Source: Saprospiraceae bacterium (GTDB taxonomy: Bacteria > Bacteroidota > Bacteroidia > Chitinophagales > Saprospiraceae). From it: DNA of 14,771 nt. The stretch lies in assembly GCA_016710585.1 (NCBI GenBank), contig JADJVN010000040.1, positions 1 to 14,771 of the forward strand, written 5' to 3'. A program made the position numbers and the translations under genes. The notes below the pieces were generated by a model, which searched no databases, was not told the origin of the DNA, and was given only the letters and a program-made list of their open reading frames with translations. Below, one piece after another: positions 8,088-14,343 of this stretch. Position 1 is the first letter of the stretch; each line of letters begins with the position of its first letter.

Positions 8088-9434
8088 TTATTTTATTTCA
8101 CCAGATTTCAACATATTGTAGATTTTCGATTTGCCGATATCTAGTTTGTTGGCAACTTCAACTACGTTTTGATTATATTTCTTTAAATAATTTAAGATAA
8201 TTTCAGCTTCATATTCTTTTAATGTTTTTTCATCAGAAGTATAAGGGCGATGATCACCTATTTCATAGAATGTGAGATCTTCCGCTTTGATGATTTTGCC
8301 ATCAGACATCACACAGGCTAGATCAATGACTGCTTTAAGTTCCCTTACATTGCCAGGCCAATTGTATTTTTGTAATCTTGATTTCGCAGACTCTTGCAAT
8401 GTTAAAGCTTTTGTCTTATTGTTTTTCGCAAATTCCTCGATAAAATATTTTGCAAGGATGATAACATCATTTCCTCTATCTCTTAATGGTGGTAATTCAA
8501 TAGGTAATCCTACGATTCGAAAGAATAAATCTTCTCTGAACTTCCCTTGTTTGACTTCTTCAGTGAGATTCTTATGCGTGGCAGTGATAAGCCGTATATC
8601 CACTTTGATCGCTTTATTTCCTCCTACCCTGATGATCTCACGCTCCTGAACGACTCTCAATAATTTACTTTGCAAACTAAGGTCTAGTTCGCCAATTTCG
8701 TCTAAGAAAAGAGTTCCGCCTTGAGCTTCTTCAAACTTACCCATCCTTGCTCCTACTGCACCTGTAAAGGCACCTTTCTCATGGCCAAATAATTCACTTT
8801 CCACTAGTTCTTTAGGAATTGCGCCCATATTAACTGCTACGAAAGGCTTTTTCTTTCGTTCGCTATTAAAATGAATGGCTTTAGCATAGACTTCTTTTCC
8901 AGTGCCTGTTTCCCCTGTGATGGAGACATTGATATTATTATTGATTGCTTTTTTTAAAAGGGAAAATGTTTTTTGGAGTGCATCACTTTGTCCAATAATC
9001 GTATTTTCAAAACTGAATTTTTGTCCTAATTGTACTTTTAGCTCTTCGACTTCTTGACGAAGGGAGAGTGTCTCTCTGATGTTAATGACTGACTTCCATA
9101 GATGTTCTTTAGCATGATCATCTTTGATGATATAATCTTTTGCACCAGCTTTAAGTAAATCCACCGCGACATTGATTTCCTCTTGACCGCTAATAACAAT
9201 TACAGGAATTTGTTTATTTCTGGATTTTAATTCCAACAATAGCTTGTCACCTGCAATATCGGGTAAGCCATAGTCCATGCAAATTAAATCTGGTGCTTTG
9301 TATAGATTGTTTACCAAATCTTTGCCACTTGTGAATAATTCAAGATCATAATCTGGATTTAACCCTAAATGATGCATGAGAACCTGCCCATACCAAGGAT
9401 CATCTTCTACTATAAAAATTCTGAAAACAGCCAT
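8088..9434 (-). CDS. Sigma-54-dependent response regulator (REC, AAA+, Fis-type HTH; NtrC family)
   Basis: 448 residues. REC domain (1-120) with acidic pocket E10/D11/D12, phospho-acceptor D54 in CMDYGLPD, S82 and K104. Sigma-54 activation AAA+ domain (about 140-375) with Walker A GETGTGK (174-180), the sigma-54 contact loop GAFTGA (221-226), Walker B TLFLDE (241-246), FREDLFFR (299-306) and the NWPGNVREL signature (358-366). C-terminal Fis-type helix-turn-helix (about 408-445). With the intact GAFTGA loop it should remodel sigma-54 holoenzyme when phosphorylated. It is the first gene of the operon, so it probably receives phosphate from the kinase two genes downstream. Its targets are not known from this sequence, and a weak sigma-54-like site precedes the secreted protein gene at 3455. 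Length and domain order are normal for the family. Confidence 0.96.
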   Translation of the reverse strand: MAVFRIFIVEDDPWYGQVLMHHLGLNPDYDLELFTSGKDLVNNLYKAPDLICMDYGLPDIAGDKLLLELKSRNKQIPVIVISGQEEINVAVDLLKAGAKDYIIKDDHAKEHLWKSVINIRETLSLRQEVEELKVQLGQKFSFENTIIGQSDALQKTFSLLKKAINNNINVSITGETGTGKEVYAKAIHFNSERKKKPFVAVNMGAIPKELVESELFGHEKGAFTGAVGARMGKFEEAQGGTLFLDEIGELDLSLQSKLLRVVQEREIIRVGGNKAIKVDIRLITATHKNLTEEVKQGKFREDLFFRIVGLPIELPPLRDRGNDVIILAKYFIEEFAKNNKTKALTLQESAKSRLQKYNWPGNVRELKAVIDLACVMSDGKIIKAEDLTFYEIGDHRPYTSDEKTLKEYEAEIILNYLKKYNQNVVEVANKLDIGKSKIYNMLKSGEIK

Positions 9435-9473
9435 AACCGATGGAGCTCATGAAATATTTTGAATAAAGAATAT

Positions 9474-9505
9474 CAAAAATAGAATAAAAGATTAGGAAAA
9501 TACAA
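9474..9505 (-). promoter_or_regulatory. Candidate Bacteroidota-type promoter of the RR-FIST-HK operon
   Basis: On the minus strand a -7 element TATTTTTG (9481-9474) fits TAnnTTTG and lies 21 bases after a -33-like TTG (9505-9503). The -7 element ends about 40 bases before the ATG at 9434. An inverted repeat TTTCAA-N6-TTGAAA lies just upstream at 9522-9539 and could be an operator. Called from motif match only. Confidence 0.4.
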
Positions 9506-9580
9506 TAAAATGTGGATTATTTTTCAATTTTATTTGAAACTTAAGAATGTAATGTTTAGGTGTTTTGAATTTTGAATTTG

Positions 9581-10579
9581 CTATTTGATCATTTCTTTAA
9601 GTTTTTCCATAATTTCATGTTTAGCTTCTTCATTGTAAAAATCTGAAAATTTTAAGGAATTTTTTAATTCATCTATATCATTTAGATAGTCTTTTTTGAG
9701 TTGAATTTTAGCATCAATAATGTATAGGTAAGCCTCAGAAAAGTTAGGGTATTTTTGAATTAATAATTCCCATACTTTAATAGCTTTTTCATACTGTCTT
9801 TCATTATAAAAAAACCATCCTTTACCGTTTAATGTACCAATTGAAAATTTTAGTCTATTGCCATAAAAATTAGAAATTTCATTTTCCAATGAATCAATTG
9901 CATGGATATCTAGAGTACTTTTATCCATATATTTATTTTGGCATGCTGCCCATATTTCAAAAATCTCATAAAGTGAAATTCCAACAGTCAAGCCAGGGGT
10001 TACATTATGACCTGCCTCTTTAAATAAGAATCCCTTTGCATTAAAATAGGGTGTATTAATTCCTTTTATGACAGAATCCATTTTATAATAATCCGATGGG
10101 AAATCATCACCCACACTAAATCGAAAATATTTGTGGGAATTAAATTTTTGCTTTTGAATATTAGCAACTGAGTCAATAAGATTGATGTTTTTTTGAGAAA
10201 AAAATGGGCTAATTGCAATAACAGCATTGAGTTCATTAATTCTTTTTAAAAAAAGAGAACTTGCAAAGAATGTATATCGTGAATGACCTATTATAATTTT
10301 AAAAGATGAAGCCTTGTATTGCTTTTTAAGTAGTGGAATTAATTCATCAAATAAAAAATATTCATTTTCCAAAGCAAGTCCTCGTTCATCTGTTTTTTTT
10401 GGAGTGGTTTCCAAATATCTAAATTCAGAGTTTGAAGTAATGCTTACTAAAATTGAAGATGGCATTTGTTCATTACTAGTTAAGTAATCAATAGTATTTA
10501 AAATATAATTATGACTTCTTTGATTTTGCTGATCGAAAATTACAATCAATGGAAAATCGCCTTCAATTTTTCTTGCCAT
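9581..10579 (-). CDS. Esterase-like alpha/beta hydrolase with TPR tail, 3' part of a frameshifted gene
   Basis: 332 residues from ATG 10579, but that ATG is probably not the true start, because the signal peptide and first strand are encoded in the other frame at 10737-10546. The sequence resembles the putative esterase family (PF00756, IroE/esterase D type): FPLIVIFDQQ (9-18), nucleophile elbow IIGHSRYTF with S100, a likely acid near GDD (157-159), and a likely histidine H191 in EAGHNVTPG. The usual GxSxG elbow is GHSRY here. Residues about 250-290 (GWFFYNERQYEKAIKVWELL) look like a TPR. The joined protein would be a secreted or periplasmic hydrolase of about 385 residues. Substrate unknown. 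Whether it is active depends on whether the frameshift is real. Confidence 0.75.
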   Translation of the reverse strand: MARKIEGDFPLIVIFDQQNQRSHNYILNTIDYLTSNEQMPSSILVSITSNSEFRYLETTPKKTDERGLALENEYFLFDELIPLLKKQYKASSFKIIIGHSRYTFFASSLFLKRINELNAVIAISPFFSQKNINLIDSVANIQKQKFNSHKYFRFSVGDDFPSDYYKMDSVIKGINTPYFNAKGFLFKEAGHNVTPGLTVGISLYEIFEIWAACQNKYMDKSTLDIHAIDSLENEISNFYGNRLKFSIGTLNGKGWFFYNERQYEKAIKVWELLIQKYPNFSEAYLYIIDAKIQLKKDYLNDIDELKNSLKFSDFYNEEAKHEIMEKLKEMIK

Positions 10580-10737
10580 TCTATAGGAACTGTGATGGTA
10601 ACAGTTTTAGTATATCCTAATTGCTTTGAATATAAGCTTGTATCAATTAATTTTTTATATCGTTCATAGTTTTGACCGCAAAGCTCAGTCCTAAATTGTC
10701 CAAAAAAAATTAAAAGTAGAATGATTCCACGCATCAT
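10546..10737 (-). CDS. Signal peptide and N-terminus of the frameshifted esterase-like gene
   Basis: 63 residues: a hydrophobic signal segment (MMRGIILLLIFFGQF) followed by QLGYTKTVTITVPIEWQEKL, which matches the usual first strands of esterase-family proteins just before the FPLIVIFD strand. That strand continues in the -1 frame from about 10570. Adding one A to the run of five A at 10571-10567 (minus strand) joins the two parts as VPIEWQEKIEGDFPLIVIFD. The TGA at 10548-10546 is then out of frame. I therefore read it as the 5' part of one gene spanning 9581-10737, not a separate small protein. Confidence 0.7.
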   Translation of the reverse strand: MMRGIILLLIFFGQFRTELCGQNYERYKKLIDTSLYSKQLGYTKTVTITVPIEWQEKLKAIFH

Positions 10738-10765
10738 CTTTGAAGTTTAAAAATTTTTTCTCAAA

Positions 10766-10788
10766 CAAAGTTACATCACTTTGTAACT
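10766..10788 (-). promoter_or_regulatory. Candidate -7 promoter element inside an inverted repeat, upstream of the esterase-like gene
   Basis: On the minus strand TAACTTTG (10773-10766) fits TAnnTTTG and ends 28 bases before the ATG at 10737. It overlaps an inverted repeat, AGTTAC (10769-10774) and GTAACT (10783-10788), which could be a repressor site. No clear -33 TTG lies at normal spacing, so confidence is low. Confidence 0.3.
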
Positions 10789-10950
10789 ATTCTTTTTTGA
10801 TAAATTGGTATCTAAGAAGTAAAAGTAAATATTATTATAACTTTACTATTTCAAATATTTTACTAAACAATAAATACATGATTCAAAATTTAACTCCCCA
10901 TTGTCAGCATTAGGATTCATTAGATTTATTGATTAAAGGATTGGTTTTAT

Positions 10951-11224
10951 TTACGCTTTGTTTTCAGGATGATTTAAATTATATACACGCTTAAATTCCA
11001 TGCTTTATGCTCCAAAATTAATGAGTAATCCAATTGGTAATTTATATGCTTGACAGTAATTCATAGCTTGAGCTAAATGAACTTCTTCAAGTTTTTATAA
11101 CTGCTTTGGTTTCAAGCATTATAGTATCCTCTACAAAAAAATCTTCTTGAAATCCATTTCCTAGCGCAGAGTGCACTTTTATTGCTCAACCTATAATTCT
11201 ATGCGTCAAATCTTCATATTTCAT
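10951..11224 (-). pseudogene. GxxExxY family (PD-(D/E)XK-like) pseudogene, internally deleted
   Basis: From ATG 11224 the minus strand reads MKYEDLTHRIIG, then TGA where the family usually has Cys, then AIKVHSALGNGFQE. This is followed directly by DFFVEDTIMLETKAV and, after a frame change, LEEVHLAQAMNYCQAYK, LPIGLLINFGA, a TAA, and SMEFKRVYNLNHPENK. These are recognisable pieces of the GxxExxY family, including the ETK of the nuclease-like core. Roughly 35-45 residues between GFQE and DFFVED are missing, including the Y of the GxxExxY signature. With two in-frame stops, a deletion and a frameshift, it cannot make the family protein. Such genes are common and often multi-copy in Bacteroidota. 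Confidence 0.85.
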
Positions 11225-11310
11225 AATCTTATGAATCCCAATAGGGCATTTTGGTGAATTTTTTCTTAGATTTTATATAATTTGAAAATTATAGCTAAAC
11301 TAAACTCAAT

Positions 11311-11776
11311 CTAATTCACCCTAGACATCGTAAATTTTCCAGTAGAACCGTTTGACAAAAGTGTTTGCCATGTGCCATCAGTTAATTTGCCTGTTTTATC
11401 CCAAGTCGCACTTATACTTTGTTTTACACCCATTAATGTTGGATCGGGGCTATATACAAACTATTGTAGAGTTTAAAGTTTGGCCACTCAAAGTCCAAGT
11501 ACCAATAGATAAATATTGTCCACCAGAACCATTCGAGTCATAAACTAATGTGCCATCGGGTTTAATAGCAAAACTAATATATTGACTACCAAGACTAGGG
11601 TATTTATCAAAGGTATAAGAGCCAATCCATAAGCCTTCAATTGGAAAATTAGTTGGCACATTGACGACTTCTCCTTGACATGCTTCGTCATCATCCGAGC
11701 AACTAAAAGTGGAAACCAATAGAATCGCTGAAAAAATAAAAACTAATTTTTTGAAATTTAAAAAGTAACTACTCAT
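11311..11776 (-). pseudogene. Small outer-membrane-type lipoprotein gene with a +1 frameshift
   Basis: From ATG 11776 the frame gives a lipoprotein signal peptide with a lipobox-like end (LLVSTFSC, Cys26, then SDDDE), followed by EGLWIGSYTFDKYP, FAIKPDGTLVYDSNG, YLSIGTWTLSGQTLN. It stops at TAG 11452-11450 (108 residues). The +1 frame continues sensibly with YSPDPTLMGVKQSISATWD, GKLTDGTWQTLLSNGSTG and KFTMSRVN to TAG at 11313-11311. The alternate frame has a stop at 11463-11461, so the extra base (or two lost bases) must lie in 11450-11463. The whole resembles short beta-rich lipoproteins common in Bacteroidota. Function unknown. Without the second part the barrel-like fold would be truncated by about a third. 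Confidence 0.75.
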
Positions 11777-11839
11777 ATTAATAAAATTTTGTTTTGCCTA
11801 CTCTTTCAATGCAGTTTTCAGCATCCTTGTTTATTTGAC

Positions 11840-11847
11840 AAATATAA
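11840..11847 (-). promoter_or_regulatory. Candidate -7 promoter element of the lipoprotein gene
   Basis: TATATTTG on the minus strand fits TAnnTTTG and lies 63 bases before the ATG at 11776. No convincing -33 element was found. Confidence 0.3.
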
Positions 11848-12004
11848 GAAATGTTTTCATGGGCTGTAGAAAATATTTCAATTATTAGAAAAAGATTTTT
11901 TTTAAAAATTTGATTTTGTTAATTGTAAAGCTAAAGTTTATATACTCATATTAACTCTCCATTGTCTTAAACTTGTTGGCTTTGGTTAACTAAATTTAAT
12001 TGCC

Positions 12005-12564
12005 CTAAACATTTGGGTCTTTTTTAACAACAGCATTATTTTTTTTATAGGTTGAAATCGATTTTAAGACCAATTCTATTAAACTATTGATTAAAATTGG
12101 TATACCATTAAGACAAATCTTTTTGTCTTTTTGTCCAAGACTAACAGTGAAATTGACCAACAAATACTTGTAGTGCCATAGTTCAAGTTCATCTTTTGTT
12201 TCGTGGTCAATAAAATATGAATTTAACTTATCTTTGTACTCCAAAACTAAAGTATTGTCTTTAATATCATATAACATTATTGAATTTGGGGTATAGATAT
12301 TATAATACCATTTATGTAAACAAAATGTTCCTTTGTACTTTCCAATAAAATAACTAATAGTAAAATTATAAGAATCTCCTTCACTATTTATATAATCAAA
12401 TTTTTAGCTGACAATTTCTTGTTTATAAGATCAAATGGTTCAGTTTTGTGAATATAAACTAGATCATCAATTGTTAGTATATCTGTCAATGATTGAGAAT
12501 AGCCCAAAATGCTATAAAGTAATGGGGGAATTATTAAAATTATTTTTATTATTCTTTGAATCAT
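12005..12564 (-). pseudogene. Secreted protein of unknown family, split by a -1 frameshift
   Basis: From ATG 12564 the first 58 codons give a signal peptide (MIQRIIKIILIIPPLLYSIL, then GYSQS) and DDLVYIHKTEPFDLINKKL, and end at TAA 12390-12388. The -1 frame then continues without a break: FDYINSEGDSYNFTISYFIG, KWYYNIYTPNSIMLYDIKDN, ending at TAG 12007-12005. A 90-codon ORF from an internal ATG at 12277 is the second half only. The frame change is confined to about 12390-12407, which contains a run of five A (12405-12401 on the minus strand). One more A would give AKKFDYIN and a protein of about 186 residues. I do not recognise the family. The signal peptide suggests export. Confidence 0.65.
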
Positions 12565-12711
12565 TAAAATTGGATTAATGTAAATGTGAGATAAATTTAA
12601 AACTTATATTTAATTAATTGTAGGCTTTTAAACAATACTTTTGTAGTAAATTTATTTAGTCTTTTAAGCTTATTTATTAATTATTTTTTATTTTGATAAC
12701 AAATGATAATC

Positions 12712-13077
12712 TCAATATTCAATTTCTTCATCATATTGCATAGAAGGAAACTTATTGTCAAATCTAGAATGTAGAACAATGTTCAACCGTTTGAAAATTA
12801 AATCTAAAAATTCAGGTTCATTTCCTATTGGGATAGACATACTTACAATATGTTCTTTTCAAAATGATGTTTTTACTTTATCCACACATATAAGTGAAAG
12901 TGTAAATTCAGCAGTTCCATCAATGGAGATTCCAATTACTGAGAATCTTTTATCATCTATTTCAAAATATTTACCTATACTTTCTAAATTTCCTCCAAAT
13001 TTTACAGCAATTAAGTCAGAAATATCAGCTGCTACAGTGCCTATGAAGTCATTATTATATAATACATTTGCTGTCAT
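12712..13077 (-). pseudogene. Unrecognised acidic protein ORF with an in-frame TGA
   Basis: From ATG 13077 the minus strand encodes 72 residues (MTANVLYNNDFIGTVAADIS onward, ending ICVDKVKTSF), then TGA at 12861-12859. The same frame continues for 48 sensible codons (KEHIVSMSIPIGNEPEFLDL, then IFKRLNIVLHSRFDNKFP, MQYDEEIEY) to TGA 12714-12712. One nonsense change would explain it, and a 72-residue product is the alternative. No signal peptide, so probably cytosolic. Size and composition would fit a small accessory or immunity-type protein, but I recognise no family and make no functional call. An overlapping plus-strand ORF has much less protein-like content and was set aside. Confidence 0.5.
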
Positions 13078-13157
13078 AACTTTAATTTTATGTTTACTTT
13101 AATTCTTTTATTTCTTTTTCCAAAATTTTAAGATGACTATTTTTATAATTTTATCAA

Positions 13158-13165
13158 CAAAAGTA
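13158..13165 (-). promoter_or_regulatory. Weak candidate -7 element before the unrecognised ORF
   Basis: TACTTTTG on the minus strand fits TAnnTTTG, 80 bases before the ATG at 13077. No matching -33 TTG was seen. Apart from this and the hairpin element at 13351-13442, the 400-base gap 13078-13477 is AT-rich and I see nothing else in it. Confidence 0.22.
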
Positions 13166-13350
13166 GGTAATTTTAAGAACTATTGTAATATAGCTTTATT
13201 TATTTGGATTTACTTTCAAAACACTTGACATGATATAAAATTTATGACAATCAAAAATGTGGTTTGTTATAAATTTTTCAATTATAAACAAATTATTAGC
13301 AAAAAGTAAATATAATTTAATAATTTCCTTAATTTAAATTTAAAAGTTTT

Positions 13351-13442
13351 TATCCTTTCTGCGTGAAGGATATGTAGGGCAGCACAAAGTGCTGGTGCGA
13401 AGCACGGAACCCCGAAATAGCCTGACCCGAAGGGGCACGCCC
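13351..13442. repeat. GC-rich multi-hairpin intergenic element (probable dispersed repeat or structured RNA)
   Basis: A sharply GC-rich island in AT-rich DNA. Stems seen: TATCCTT (13351-13357) with AAGGATA (13366-13372); CAGCAC-AAA-GTGCTG (13380-13394); GTGC-GAA-GCAC (13395-13405); CCC-GAA-GGG (13426-13434); and an outer pairing GGGC (13377-13380) with GCCC (13439-13442) enclosing the last three. On the minus strand the small loops become TTT or TTC. It begins 36 bases past the stop of the T9SS gene at 13478, so it would lie in that gene's 3' untranslated region. From memory it resembles intergenic GGGCGT...CTACA...CACGCA repeats common in Bacteroidota; I cannot verify that here. Confidence 0.7.
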
Positions 13443-13477
13443 AAATATTCTATCTATAAATTCTAAATGTTGTATTT

Positions 13478-13951
13478 CTATCTAACGATATTTATTTTCT
13501 TAAAATGATGTCCGAATTCTTTGTAATCAAATTTTAGATAATACACACCAGTCGGCCAATCTTGAACATTTATCTTCATACTTTTTTCAACGTTCCAATT
13601 TGAAGTAAATAATTCTTCACCTATAGCATTTATCAAAGAAATTTTTTCTGGAAATACTTGATCGTGAATTACGATTTGAATAAATTCTTTTGCAGGTGAT
13701 GGAAAGACTGTAATATTGGAATCAAAAGTAAGTGTGTTTTGATCTGTGCAAACTTTTACAATGACATAACTGCTGTCTTGACTCAAGCATCCATGTTCAT
13801 TGGTATATTGTAAATAATACCATCCTGTCGATGATGTATCAATTGTAGTTATTGTTGGATCTTTTGTTATGCTTGTGAATCCATTTGGTCCTGTCCAGTG
13901 ATGGGTGCCACCTGTTGCTTGTGTGTTCAGTTGAATATTTTTCCTACACAA
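13478..13951 (-). CDS. C-terminal part of an Ig-like protein with T9SS sorting domain (frameshifted gene)
   Basis: 157 residues counted from a TTG at 13951, which is unlikely to be a true start. The first part (KNIQLNTQATGGTHHWTGPN, then STGWYYLQYTNEHGC, YVIVKVC) is the body of an Ig-like/PKD-like domain whose first strand (SNSPVCVGK) lies in the other frame at 13927-14211. From about residue 75 it is a typical type A T9SS sorting domain: ITVFPSPAKEFIQIVI, ISLINAIGEELF, WPTGVYYLKF, and a basic C-terminal end HHFKKINIVR. Adding one A to the run of five A near 13941 on the minus strand joins the two pieces. The joined product of about 284 residues would be exported by the Sec system and then T9SS. 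Confidence 0.78.
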   Translation of the reverse strand: MCRKNIQLNTQATGGTHHWTGPNGFTSITKDPTITTIDTSSTGWYYLQYTNEHGCLSQDSSYVIVKVCTDQNTLTFDSNITVFPSPAKEFIQIVIHDQVFPEKISLINAIGEELFTSNWNVEKSMKINVQDWPTGVYYLKFDYKEFGHHFKKINIVR

Positions 13952-14211
13952 ACTGGACTATTGCTAGTACTGACCACAGATGTCTTCGGATGAACCACAA
14001 TATAAATCGTATCTGATGAGATACACGCGAGACTATCTTCTGCACTGCAGATATAAACTCCTGAATCAGCAAAGGTGAGATTTGCAATTTGCAATTTATC
14101 TGTTGTAATCGTTTTAGAAGGTGTCTGCCATTTTTTTGCTAATCCAAAACTACTTTCCAAATTCAATTCATCACCTTCGCAATAGTCTGTTTGTTTTGTC
14201 ACTATCGACAA
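13927..14211 (-). CDS. N-terminal Ig-like part of the frameshifted T9SS protein
   Basis: 94 residues from ATG 14211: DYCEGDELNLESSFGLAKKW, then ADSGVYICSAED and DTIYIVVHP, which is one Ig-like domain, then the first strand of a second (SNSPVCVGK), then a premature TGA at 13929-13927. The same frame is open further upstream and reads FLIILYLNINFASSIIAQS, a good signal peptide, but without a start codon. An ATG at 14324 gives MKNN in the other frame. The lesion there must lie in 14307-14316, and one added base (for example an A, giving MKNKFLIIL) would provide the start. The gene then begins 5 bases after the TAA at 14332-14330 of the gene upstream, which suggests co-transcription. Confidence 0.7.
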   Translation of the reverse strand: MSIVTKQTDYCEGDELNLESSFGLAKKWQTPSKTITTDKLQIANLTFADSGVYICSAEDSLACISSDTIYIVVHPKTSVVSTSNSPVCVGKIFN

Positions 14212-14343
14212 ATTATAATGGCGAATAGTTACTGTGATACTTGCTGTTTTTTCACATGACTGCGCGATGATGGATGAAGCAAAATTGATGTTGAGATATA
14301 ATATGATTAAGAATTATTTTTCATATTTTTTATTTTGAAACTT

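Noticed and set aside
7081..8649. Plus-strand ORFs opposite the FIST and response regulator genes
   Set aside because: They are antisense to clearly conserved domains and have no motif of their own.
9522..9539. Rho-independent terminator after the esterase-like gene
   Set aside because: TTTCAA-N6-TTGAAA is an AT-rich six-base stem without a following T run on the minus strand.
10567..10580. Programmed -1 ribosomal frameshift in the esterase-like gene
   Set aside because: The site has no X XXY YYZ slippery heptamer in the right phase, and the A run is too short for efficient transcriptional slippage. An indel explains it better.
12712..12861. Alternative genetic code with TGA read as an amino acid
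   Set aside because: Intact genes use TGG for Trp and never show in-frame TGA. Interruptions occur only in genes that are otherwise degraded or of doubtful status.
12755..13102. Plus-strand ORF of 115 codons
   Set aside because: It overlaps the minus-strand ORF at 13077-12712, lacks recognisable protein features and is rich in Ser/Ile as expected of an antisense shadow.
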